Shown: piece by piece, positions 47,815 through 55,224 of the stretch
Position numbering within the stretch: position 1 is the stretch's first letter
How the letters are laid out: each line of letters opens with the position of its first letter
Origin: Microthrixaceae bacterium
Lineage (GTDB): Bacteria > Actinomycetota > Acidimicrobiia > Acidimicrobiales > Poriferisodalaceae
Direction: 5' to 3'
Assembly (NCBI GenBank): GCA_011523825.1
Contig: WTFX01000026.1
Coordinates: 1 to 64,000 of the forward strand
DNA length: 64,000 bases
Notes under the pieces: model-generated
What the model was told of the DNA's origin: nothing
Seen by the model: the letters and a program-made list of their open reading frames with translations, nothing else
The model's database searches: none
Translations under genes and position numbers: made by a program

Positions 47815-49175
47815 GGCGCAGTGACCTCCGTGATGGCCGCTGCCAGCTCGGCCGCGACGTCGACGGTCGTGTGGCGCCCGTCACGCACGACGGTCCTGCC
47901 GCCGACCACGAGGTGATGCACATCGGTGCTCGCCGCCGCGAAGATCGCCGCATCCAGCGCAGTGTCGGCGTCGGCACCGGCCATCCGCACCGAGCTGAGC
48001 GCCACGGTTGCAAAATCGGCCAGTGCGCCCTCCTCCAGCCGGCCGCCCTCCGGCCACCCGAGGGCCCGGCAGCCGCCGGACGTGGCCATCGCTGCCAAGG
48101 CGTCCGCGCCGAACACGCCCCGGTTGTTGCTTGCCGCCCGCTGGTCGAGCTCGACCGTACGGGCCTCTTGGAACAGGTCCACAACGGCGTGGGAATCAGA
48201 GCCCAGGCACAGCTCTGCGCCGTGGCGGGCCAAGCCGACACTGGGCCCGATGCCGTCGGCGAGATCCCGCTCCGTGGTCGGGCACAGGCAGCAGCTCGCT
48301 CCCGCCTCGCCGATCATCGCCTGGTCCCGATCGTCAGCATGGGTGGCGTGCACGAGCGTTGTATCCGACCCGAGCCCTCCGGCCTGAGCGATGACCTCGA
48401 CAGGGGTCACGCCGTGGGCGCCGAGGCATTGCTCGTTCTCTGCGGGCTGCTCGGAAGCGTGGAAGTGCACGGGAGCGCCCCGCTCGCGGGCCCAGTCAGT
48501 GGCCACTTTGATGGACGGCGGATCGACGGCCCTCACCGAGTGCACCGCCGCGCCTATCCGGGTCATCGGCCCCGACACGGTCGACGCCAGCCGCTCGACC
48601 CGATCGGCCCAGCGGTCGGCACTGCCGTCGCCGAATCGGGCCTGCGCCGGCCGGAGCGGCTCGTAGCCGCCCAGTGCGGCATCGAGCCCGCCATGGAGAT
48701 ACAAGGTGTCCAGCAGGGTCAGGCGGATGCCCGCGTCGCGGGCCGCAGCCGCCACCGCGGTGCCCATGGCATTGGGGTCGTCGTAGCTGGCCCCGTCGGG
48801 GCGGTGATGGACGTAGTGGAACTCGCCGACGACACCGATGCCGGCCAGTGCCATCTCGGCGAACACCGCCCGGGCCAGCCGGTAGTAGTTGTCGGGATCG
48901 AGGCGGCCCGCCACCCGATACATCAGGTCGCGCCACGTCCAGAAGTTGCCCCGCCCGGCGTGAGTCCGACCCCGCAGGGCGCGATGGAAGGCGTGGCTGT
49001 GCGCGTTGGCCAGCGCCGGCAGTGTCAGGCCCGCCAGCGGCACCGCCCCCTCGGGCCGGACTGGCACACCGGCACAAACTGCAGTGATGCGGTCGTCGTC
49101 GACGGCGATCACCACGCCTTGGGTGGCCCGGGGACCTCCGAGCCAGGCCAACTCGCACCAGTAATGAGCGGTCAT
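47811..49175 (-). CDS. hutF: Formimidoylglutamate deiminase
   Basis: 454 residues from ATG 49175 (MTAHYWCELAWL), overlapping the deformylase stop. Metal site LPALANAHSHAFHRALRGRTH (about 53-73), GEFHYVHHRPDG (about 115-126), FHASEQPAENEQC (about 237-249), VHATHADD and LGSDSHAVVDLFQEARTVE (about 330-348). HutF removes ammonia from N-formimidoylglutamate to give N-formylglutamate, the five-enzyme version of the pathway, which then needs a deformylase. The classic deformylase HutG is not in this window. Confidence 0.95.
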   Translation of the reverse strand: MTAHYWCELAWLGGPRATQGVVIAVDDDRITAVCAGVPVRPEGAVPLAGLTLPALANAHSHAFHRALRGRTHAGRGNFWTWRDLMYRVAGRLDPDNYYRLARAVFAEMALAGIGVVGEFHYVHHRPDGASYDDPNAMGTAVAAAARDAGIRLTLLDTLYLHGGLDAALGGYEPLRPAQARFGDGSADRWADRVERLASTVSGPMTRIGAAVHSVRAVDPPSIKVATDWARERGAPVHFHASEQPAENEQCLGAHGVTPVEVIAQAGGLGSDTTLVHATHADDRDQAMIGEAGASCCLCPTTERDLADGIGPSVGLARHGAELCLGSDSHAVVDLFQEARTVELDQRAASNNRGVFGADALAAMATSGGCRALGWPEGGRLEEGALADFATVALSSVRMAGADADTALDAAIFAAASTDVHHLVVGGRTVVRDGRHTTVDVAAELAAAITEVTAP

Positions 49176-49741
49176 GCGAGCACGCGCTCGTTGAAGCGGG
49201 TGATGCGCTCGATGAACGCATCCCGGTGGTGCTGTTCGAACTGCTCCCACGTGCACAGCGTGGCGGGGTCGGCCCGGTCAGTGATCAGCACGCCGTCGAG
49301 GTGATCGCACTCGTGCTGCCACGTCCCCGCGGTCAGTCCCCGTGCGGTGATGCAGTGCTCGTTGCCGCGCCGATCGAAGTAGCGGACCCCGAGATTGACC
49401 GAGCGGACAACGTCGCCGCGCAGCGGCACCGACAGGCAGCCCTCGTTGATCACCACGGTCTCGTCGCCGAGCACTTCGAGCTCGGGATTGATGGCCACCG
49501 TCAAGGGAATCGGCGGCTTGTAGGGATAGCGCGGGTTGTCGTTCACCTCGATGACGACGATCCGGGCTGTCTCGCCGATCTGATTCGCGGCCAAGCCGGC
49601 ACCGTTGGCGTGGCGCATCGTGTCGATGAGATCGTCGATGATGCCCTGCACCCGTGCGGTGGCGATGTCGTCGTGCGGCACCGCTACGGCCGTCTCTCGC
49701 AGCACCGGGTGGCCGATGGAGAGAATCTCCCGGACGCTCAT
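49172..49741 (-). CDS. def: Peptide-deformylase family protein inside the hut operon
   Basis: 189 residues from ATG 49741. All three deformylase motifs are present: G47-A-G-L-A-A-N-Q54, E100-G-C-L-S104 (Cys metal ligand) and H143-E-C-D-H147 (two His ligands and catalytic Glu). The variant SVPLRGDVVRS and the N-terminal ILSIGHPVLRE put it with the secondary def-type proteins rather than the main housekeeping one. It lies 16 bases after hutU and overlaps hutF by 4 bases. By family it removes formyl from formyl-Met peptides; by position it may deformylate N-formylglutamate in place of HutG. Confidence 0.9.
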   Translation of the reverse strand: MSVREILSIGHPVLRETAVAVPHDDIATARVQGIIDDLIDTMRHANGAGLAANQIGETARIVVIEVNDNPRYPYKPPIPLTVAINPELEVLGDETVVINEGCLSVPLRGDVVRSVNLGVRYFDRRGNEHCITARGLTAGTWQHECDHLDGVLITDRADPATLCTWEQFEQHHRDAFIERITRFNERVLA

Positions 49742-49757
49742 GCGTGTCGCCTGACGC

Positions 49758-51449
49758 TCACTGCGCGGCCGGCCGGTCGGCCGGGATCTGCACGCCGCGC
49801 TCGGCGGCCACGTCCCACGCCCGGTCGTAGCCAGCATCGGCGTGGCGCATCACGCCGGTGCCGGGGTCGTTCAGCAGCACCCGCTCCAGCTTCTGGGCGG
49901 CCAGGTCGCTGCCGTCGGCCACGCTCACCTGACCGGCATGGATCGACCGGCCGATGCCCACCCCGCCGCCGTGGTGAATGCTCACCCACGAGGCGCCCGA
50001 GGATGTGTTGACCATCGCGTTCAGCAGGGGCCAGTCGGCAATGGCGTCGCTGCCGTCTGCCATGTCCTCGGTCTCCCGGTAGGGCGACGCCACCGAACCC
50101 GAGTCGAGATGGTCGCGTCCGATGACGATCGGCGCCTTGATCTCGCCGGAAGCGACCAGCTCGTTGAACCGCAGGCCGAGCCGGTGGCGCTCCCCGTAAC
50201 CGAGCCAGCAGATGCGCGCCGGCAGTCCCTGGAACGCCACTCGCTCGCCGGCCAGGGTGATCCAGCGCTTGAGCGGCTCGTCGTCGGGGAACTCCTCGAG
50301 CACGGCCCGGTCGGTGGCGGCGATGTCGGCCGGGTCTCCCGACAGCGCCACCCAGCGGAACGGTCCCTTGCCCTCGCAGAACAGCGGCCTGATGTAGGCG
50401 GGGAGGAAGCCCGGATAGTCGAACGCCCGGCTGTAGCCGCCCAGCTCGGCCTCGGCGCGCAGGCTGTTGCCGTAGTCGAACACCTCCGCGCCGGCGTCGA
50501 GGAAGCCCACCATGGCCTCCACGTGGGTGGCCATGGCCGCGCGGGACCGGCGGATGAGCTCGTCGGGCTGGTTGCGCCGCATCTCCTCCGACGCCTCGGG
50601 CGACAGGTCGTTGGGCACGTAGGTGAGCGGGTCGTGCGCGGAGGTCTGGTCGGTGACGATGTCGGCGGCGACGCTGTCGGCCAGCAGGCGCGGCATCAGG
50701 TCGGCCGCGTTGCCGACCAGCCCCACCGACAGCGGGCGGCGCGCCCGCACGGCTTCGTCGCACCGGCGCAGCGCGTCGGCGTAGTCGTCGGCGACCACGT
50801 CGAGATAGCGGGTCTCCACGCGTCGAGCGACCCGTTCGGGGTCGACTTCGATGCACAGGGCAACCCCCTCGTTCATGGTGATGGCCAGCGGCTGTGCGCC
50901 GCCCATGCCGCCCAGCCCGGAGGTGACGGTGAGGGTTCCGGCCAGCGACCCGCCGAAGCGCTTGCGGGCGATGGCCCCGAAGCACTCATAGGTGCCCTGG
51001 AGAATCCCCTGGGTGCCGATGTAGATCCACGACCCGGCGGTCATCTGGCCGAACATGGTCAGGCCGAGATGCTCCAGCCGGCGGAACTCGTCCCAGGTGC
51101 CCCAGTCGGGCACCAGGTTGGAGTTGGCGATCAGCACCCTGGGCGCCCATTCGTGCGTCTGGACCACGCCGACCGGCTTGCCCGACTGCACCAGCAGGGT
51201 CTCGTCGTCGGCGAGGTCGGTCAGCGCCCGGATCATGGCGTGAAAGGCGGGCCACGAGCGGGCCGCACGTCCGGTCCCCCCGTACACGACAAGTTCCTCG
51301 GGGCGCTCGGCCACTTCGGGATCGAGGTTGTTCTGCAGCATGCGGAACGCAGCTTCCTGGGGCCAGCCGCGGCAGGTCAGCGAGGTGCCGGTGGGCGCTC
51401 GCACCCCGCCGGGCGGGGCGTCGGCTGCGTGCTGTGTGCTGAGGGCCAT
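49758..51449 (-). CDS. hutU: Urocanate hydratase
   Basis: 563 residues from ATG 51449, with GAGGTGG just upstream. Conserved NAD-binding stretch [22 protein letters not shown] (about 168-189), the N-terminal [36 protein letters not shown] (about 30-65) and the C-terminal [28 protein letters not shown]. It hydrates urocanate to imidazolone propionate with NAD as electrophile. First gene of the minus-strand hut operon, divergent from the IclR gene. Confidence 0.96.
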   Translation of the reverse strand: MALSTQHAADAPPGGVRAPTGTSLTCRGWPQEAAFRMLQNNLDPEVAERPEELVVYGGTGRAARSWPAFHAMIRALTDLADDETLLVQSGKPVGVVQTHEWAPRVLIANSNLVPDWGTWDEFRRLEHLGLTMFGQMTAGSWIYIGTQGILQGTYECFGAIARKRFGGSLAGTLTVTSGLGGMGGAQPLAITMNEGVALCIEVDPERVARRVETRYLDVVADDYADALRRCDEAVRARRPLSVGLVGNAADLMPRLLADSVAADIVTDQTSAHDPLTYVPNDLSPEASEEMRRNQPDELIRRSRAAMATHVEAMVGFLDAGAEVFDYGNSLRAEAELGGYSRAFDYPGFLPAYIRPLFCEGKGPFRWVALSGDPADIAATDRAVLEEFPDDEPLKRWITLAGERVAFQGLPARICWLGYGERHRLGLRFNELVASGEIKAPIVIGRDHLDSGSVASPYRETEDMADGSDAIADWPLLNAMVNTSSGASWVSIHHGGGVGIGRSIHAGQVSVADGSDLAAQKLERVLLNDPGTGVMRHADAGYDRAWDVAAERGVQIPADRPAAQ

Positions 51450-51516
51450 GGACCACCTCGAACTGCGAGATGTGCGGTGTGCCACACGTTAGTGAGCTAC
51501 GGCCTATGCTGTCAAT

Positions 51517-52251
51517 ATGCAGCAAGAGATTTCAGTATCTGAAACTAACGCTGGAATCAGCGCTGCTGCTCCCCTGCACCGGTCGCGCTCGGCAGAACGG
51601 GTGCTGGCGCTGCTGGACGCGGTCGTCACCGGCGGGGAGCTCAGCCTGACTGAGGCTGCTGCCCATACCGGCATGCCGGCCAGCACGGCCCTGCGGCACC
51701 TGCGGGTGCTCACCGACCGGGGCTACCTCGTCAAGGGCAGTTCTGGCTCGTACTCGGTCGGTCCGGCGTTCGTGCGCACCGCCTTGGCGTCGCTGCAGTC
51801 GGGTCCGTACGCCCGTCTGAGAGCAGCCGCCCTGCCGGAGCTGGAACGGCTGGTGGAGGTCACCGAGGAGTCGGCGTACCTGGCCGTGCGCGACGGCGAT
51901 GCCGCCGTGTACATCGCCACCGTCGAGGGCCGCCGGGCCATCCGCCACGTCGGCTGGGTGGGCCGCTCGGTGCCCATCGACGGCACCGCTGTGGGCGAGG
52001 CGTTGCTCTCGGCTCCGCTGGCGCCCGGCGCCCGCCCCGGGCCCATCTTCAATACCGGTGCCATCGAGCCCGACGTCACCGCCGTGTGCGCGCCGATACA
52101 CGGCGCCGGCGGCCCGATAGCAGCCCTGTCCGTGCTGGGCCCCGCAGACCGGCTCACCGGCGCGCGCCTGCGGACGGCGGCCGACGCCGTGACCGATGCG
52201 GCCGCGGCCACCTCGTCCGCGCTGTCGTCGGTCCCTGCGGAGGTGACCTGA
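51517..52251 (+). CDS. IclR-family regulator, probable hut regulator
   Basis: 244 residues. Winged HTH RSAERVLALLDAVVTGGELSLTEAAAHTGMPASTALRHLRVLTDRGYLVKG (about 22-73), then the IclR ligand domain (LERLVEVTEESAYLAVRDGDAAVYIATVEG, PIDGTAVGEALL, CAPIHGAGGPIAALSVLGPADRLT). It is divergent from hutU and 2 bases before hutH, so it very likely controls histidine use. There is no ribosome site; TATGCT ends six bases before the ATG (51505-51510), which suits a leaderless mRNA. Confidence 0.9.
   Translation: MQQEISVSETNAGISAAAPLHRSRSAERVLALLDAVVTGGELSLTEAAAHTGMPASTALRHLRVLTDRGYLVKGSSGSYSVGPAFVRTALASLQSGPYARLRAAALPELERLVEVTEESAYLAVRDGDAAVYIATVEGRRAIRHVGWVGRSVPIDGTAVGEALLSAPLAPGARPGPIFNTGAIEPDVTAVCAPIHGAGGPIAALSVLGPADRLTGARLRTAADAVTDAAAATSSALSSVPAEVT
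51530..51544. promoter_or_regulatory. Palindrome TTTCAG-TAT-CTGAAA, possible IclR operator
   Basis: A perfect 6-3-6 palindrome a few codons inside the IclR gene and about 80 bases before hutU. A more distant inverted pair CGTTAGT (51488-51494)/ACTAACG surrounds it. Such a site just past the regulator's transcription start would suit autoregulation and control of the divergent hutU operon. Confidence 0.35.
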
Positions 52252-52253
52252 CC

Positions 52254-53777
52254 GTGGAACTGGACGGCCCTGGCGTCACCGTTGCCGATGTCGTCGCGGT
52301 TGCCCGCCACGGCGTCCGGGTGCAGCTGAGCGCCGACGCCCTCGACCGGATGGCCGCTGCCCGCAGCATCGTCGAAACCCTGGCTGATGGCGAGCCTGCC
52401 TACGGGATCTCCACCGGCTTCGGCGCCCTGGCCAACACCACGATTCCCGCCGATCGACGGGTCGCACTGCAGCAGTCGCTGATCCGCTCCCACGCCGCCG
52501 GCATGGGCCCGCCGGTCGAAGCCGAAGTAGTGCGGGCGATGATGTTTCTGCGAGCGCGCACGCTGGCCTTCGGCGCCTCGGGGGCGAGACCGCAGGTGGC
52601 AGAGACGCTGGTGCGCCTGCTCAACGCGGGTGTGGTGCCCGTGGTGCCCGAGCACGGTTCGCTGGGCGCCAGCGGCGATCTTGCCCCGCTGGCTCACGCT
52701 GCGCTGGTGCTGATGGGCGAAGGCGAGGCGATGACCGGCGACGGGGGCACCGTCAGCGGCGCTGCGGCCCTTGCGGCGGCGGGCATCGAGCCGCTGGTGC
52801 TCGCCGAGAAGGAAGGCCTCGCCCTCACCAACGGCACCGACGGGATCCTCGGGATGCTGTGCCTGGCCGTCCACGATCTGGCCGGCCTGCTGCAGGTTGC
52901 CGACATCGTGGCCGCCTGCAGCGTCGAGGCGCTGCTGGCCACCGATCGGGCCTTCGCCGCCGACCTGCTCGAGTTGCGGTCCCATCCCGGCCAGCAGGCC
53001 AGCGCCGCCAACCTCCGGGCAGTGCTGGCCGGCTCGCCCATCGTGGCCAGCCACCGTCATGGTGACGACCGGGTGCAGGACGCCTACTCCATCCGCTGCA
53101 CCCCCCAGGTGCACGGCGCCGCCCGCGACACCCTCGACTTCGCCGCCGGCGTGACCGATCGGGAGCTGGCCTCGGCCATCGACAATCCGATGGTGCTGCC
53201 TGACGGCCGCGTCGAGTCGTGCGGCAACTTCCACGGGGCACCCATTGCGCTGGCTGCCGACTATCTCGCCATCGCCGCAGCCGAGGTCGGCGCGATCGCC
53301 GAGCGCCGCATCGACCGCTTGCTCGACGCCAAGCGCTCCCACGGACTGCCGCCGTTCCTGGCTGACGATCCGGGCGTGGACAGCGGTCTGATGATCGGCC
53401 AGTACACCGCAGCGGCCCTGTGCGCCGAGAACCGGCGTCTCGCCTCGCCGGCCTCGGTGGATTCGCTGCCCACCTCCGCCATGCAGGAAGACCACGTGTC
53501 GATGGGCTGGGGCGCAGCCCGCAAACTGCGCCGCGCCGTCGCCAACCTGCGCCGCATCCTCGCCATCGAATGGGTGACCGCCGCCCGCGGCATAGAACTG
53601 CGAGCTCCCCTGCAGCCCGCAGCCGGCACCGCAGCCGCGCTCACCCTGCTGCGCAACGCCGTTCCCGGCCCGGGCCCCGACCGCTGGCTCTCCCCCGAAC
53701 TCGCGGCAGCCGATCAGCTCCTCACCGACGAAGCCCTCGTCCCCGCAGTCCAATCCACCACCGCCCCCCTCGCCTGA
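52254..53777 (+). CDS. hutH: Histidine ammonia-lyase
   Basis: 507 residues from GTG 52254, two bases after the IclR stop, with GGAGGTGA inside the end of that gene. The MIO prosthetic group forms from A139-S140-G141 in GASGDLAPLAH. Other signatures: YGISTGFGALANTTI (about 50-64), the NGT motif ALTNGTDGILGM and QDAYSIRCTPQVHGAARDTL. It removes ammonia from histidine to give urocanate, the first step. The unusual split leaves hutH on the opposite strand to the other hut genes, co-expressed with the regulator. Confidence 0.96.
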   Translation: MELDGPGVTVADVVAVARHGVRVQLSADALDRMAAARSIVETLADGEPAYGISTGFGALANTTIPADRRVALQQSLIRSHAAGMGPPVEAEVVRAMMFLRARTLAFGASGARPQVAETLVRLLNAGVVPVVPEHGSLGASGDLAPLAHAALVLMGEGEAMTGDGGTVSGAAALAAAGIEPLVLAEKEGLALTNGTDGILGMLCLAVHDLAGLLQVADIVAACSVEALLATDRAFAADLLELRSHPGQQASAANLRAVLAGSPIVASHRHGDDRVQDAYSIRCTPQVHGAARDTLDFAAGVTDRELASAIDNPMVLPDGRVESCGNFHGAPIALAADYLAIAAAEVGAIAERRIDRLLDAKRSHGLPPFLADDPGVDSGLMIGQYTAAALCAENRRLASPASVDSLPTSAMQEDHVSMGWGAARKLRRAVANLRRILAIEWVTAARGIELRAPLQPAAGTAAALTLLRNAVPGPGPDRWLSPELAAADQLLTDEALVPAVQSTTAPLA

Positions 53778-53814
53778 ACCGATTCGGTTTCGGGCGAATC
53801 CGTCCGCACTTCGA

Positions 53815-53831
53815 ATGTACAATTTGTACAT
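53815..53831. promoter_or_regulatory. Perfect operator palindrome over the antitoxin start
   Basis: ATGTACAA-T-TTGTACAT, 8-base arms with one central base. It contains a -10-like TACAAT (53818-53823) seven bases before the ATG at 53830, so the transcript would begin at the start codon. Phd/YefM antitoxins repress their own promoters through such palindromes. Confidence 0.6.
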
Positions 53832-54081
53832 GACGGAGATCGCGTTCACCGACGCACGGAACCGCCTGGCCGATGTGATCACCGAGACCAGCCGGTCCGG
53901 CGAGCCGATTTCAGTGACGCGGCGCGGCCGTCGGGTCGCAGTGATCCTGAGCGCTGACGCGTTCGACCAACTCGTCGACCGTGCCGATGAGGCCGAGGAC
54001 GGCCGCGCACTCGACGCAGCTCGAGCCGAGGATGACTACGTGCCGTGGGAAGAGGTCAAGGCTGCCCTCGGGCTCGAGTGA
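53830..54081 (+). CDS. Phd/YefM-type antitoxin
   Basis: 83 residues from ATG 53830 (an in-frame ATG at 53815 would add MYNLY). The fold start TEIAFTDARNRLADVITETSRSGEPISVTRRGRRVAVILSADAFDQLVD is the classic Phd/YefM DNA-binding domain; the acidic tail (EAEDGRALDAARAEDDYVPWEEVKAALG) would bind the toxin. The toxin follows 12 bases later. There is no ribosome site, in keeping with a leaderless message. Confidence 0.92.
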   Translation: MTEIAFTDARNRLADVITETSRSGEPISVTRRGRRVAVILSADAFDQLVDRADEAEDGRALDAARAEDDYVPWEEVKAALGLE

Positions 54082-54093
54082 GCCGGCACATCA

Positions 54094-54360
54094 GTGAGTC
54101 GATACACGGTCGAAATCTCCCGTCAGGCTGTCAAGGCGATCGCCAGGCTCGAACGCGCTGACCAGCTCCGAATTCGGGCAGCGATCGACCTGCTGGCGGA
54201 CGAGCCACGTCCTCCTGGCTGCGTCAAGCTCACCGGGGAAGCGTCCGCGTACCGCGTGCGGGTAGGCGACTACCGGATCGTCTACGACGTCATCGACAAC
54301 CGACTCGTGATCCAAGTCGTCCGGGTAGGCCACCGCCGCGACATCTACCGAAACCCCTGA
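54094..54360 (+). CDS. RelE/ParE-family toxin
   Basis: 88 residues from GTG 54094. The RelE fold is plain: YTVEISRQAVKAIARLERADQLRIRAAIDLLADEPRPPGCVKLTGEASAYRVRVGDYRIVYDVIDNRLVIQVVRVGHRRDIYR. The YRVRVGDYRIVY motif and basic C-terminus match mRNA-cleaving RelE members. It forms a toxin-antitoxin operon with the gene just upstream. Confidence 0.93.
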   Translation: MSRYTVEISRQAVKAIARLERADQLRIRAAIDLLADEPRPPGCVKLTGEASAYRVRVGDYRIVYDVIDNRLVIQVVRVGHRRDIYRNP

Positions 54361-54370
54361 ACTCGCCTCA

Positions 54371-54391
54371 GCCGGGCAATAGCTTGCCGGC
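54371..54391. terminator. Hairpin between convergent toxin and RidA genes
   Basis: GCCGgGCAA (one bulged G) pairs with TTGCCGGC around a short loop, followed on the plus strand by GAGTCTCTTTGG. It lies 11 bases after the toxin stop and 44 before the RidA stop, so it may serve both. Confidence 0.5.
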
Positions 54392-54434
54392 GAGTCTCTT
54401 TGGCCGTAGTGAGGGGGCCGAGCCGCCTGGGGTC

Positions 54435-54830
54435 TCAGTCGGCGGCGATGGCCTCGATCTCGATCATGAGTCCGGGGAAGGCGAGCTGGGTGGCCCCGAT
54501 CAACGTCATCGGCGGGGTTGCGCCCAGCGGGCCGAACCGTTCGCCGAACGCGCCGAAGTGCTTCAGCGCCTCGTCCATGTCGGTGACGTAGACGGTGAGC
54601 CGCGTGATGTTGGTCAGATCCATGTCGGCAGCGTTCACGACGGCTTCGAGATTGTCGAGCGCCAGCGTCATCTGGCTTCGCATGTCCCCGGCGTGCTGGG
54701 GCTTGCCCTCGGCATCGACCGATGTCTGACCTGAACAGACCAGTTGCCTGCTCGCTCCCTCGATGATCTCGGCTTGGTTGAAGCCGAAGTTCAGCGACCA
54801 CGGCCACGGGTTGACTGGCGTCCTCTTCAT
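54435..54830 (-). CDS. RidA-family protein (second copy)
   Basis: 131 residues from ATG 54830, with GGAAGGGAAA upstream. YjgF/RidA signatures are LNFGFNQAEIIEGASRQLVCSGQTSVDAEGKPQHAGD (about 13-49), LDNLEAVVNAADMDLTNITRLTVYVTDMDEAL (about 58-89) and TLIGATQLAFPGLMIEIEAIA. The terminal catalytic Arg of deaminase RidA is not evident (PPMTLIGATQLAFPGLMIEIEA), so it may be a non-deaminating subgroup. It stands alone between a toxin-antitoxin pair and a tRNA. Confidence 0.85.
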   Translation of the reverse strand: MKRTPVNPWPWSLNFGFNQAEIIEGASRQLVCSGQTSVDAEGKPQHAGDMRSQMTLALDNLEAVVNAADMDLTNITRLTVYVTDMDEALKHFGAFGERFGPLGATPPMTLIGATQLAFPGLMIEIEAIAAD

Positions 54831-54897
54831 TGCGTCGTTTCCCTTCCTTCGAATGTCCGCTGCACAGGCCGTCACCAGCTCGCTGGCCTGAACGGCT

Positions 54898-54985
54898 TGG
54901 CGGAGGGAGGGGGATTCGAACCCCCGGAGGCTTGCGCCTCAACGGTTTTCAAGACCGTCGCAATCGTCCACTCTGCCACCCCTCC
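54898..54985 (-). tRNA. tRNA-Ser (anticodon UGA), CCA encoded
   Basis: On the minus strand GGAGGGG pairs with TCCCTCC (one G-T pair), discriminator G, and CCA is encoded (54898-54900). The anticodon loop CTTGAAA gives TGA, reading UCA. A long variable arm (GAGGCGCAAGCCTC) is present. Confidence 0.95.
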
Positions 54986-55099
54986 GCCGGCCAACCTACC
55001 GGCAGGTCCCGCCGGCACCGGCAACTCGGGGCATCGCGGTTGGTGCCCAGGTGGGGCTATCTTGAGTCGGCGCACTGGCTGCTGTCAGCCCGCTGCGCA

Positions 55100-55191
55100 T
55101 GGAGAGGTGGCCGAGTCCGGTTGAAGGCGCTTCCCTGCTAAGGAAGTAACTGCCGCAAGGTGGTTCGTGGGTTCGAATCCCACCCTCTCCG
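55100..55191 (+). tRNA. tRNA-Ser (anticodon GCU)
   Basis: GGAGAGG pairs with CCTCTCC, discriminator G, no CCA encoded. The anticodon stem-loop CTTCC-CTGCTAA-GGAAG gives GCT, reading AGC/AGU. A long variable arm is present. The ClC channel gene begins 33 bases later. Confidence 0.95.
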
Positions 55192-55224
55192 CACCTCCCA
55201 ATCGTCCGAAGTGAAACGACCTGC

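Noticed and set aside
49842-51542. 566-codon plus-strand frame opposite hutU
   Set aside because: Shadow of urocanate hydratase, no recognisable motifs.
51723-53882. 719-codon minus-strand frame opposite hutH and the IclR gene
   Set aside because: Both sense genes are unmistakable; the antisense protein is low-complexity.
55192-55224. Fluoride riboswitch before the ClC channel
   Set aside because: Only 33 bases separate the tRNA from the start codon and they cannot hold the riboswitch fold.
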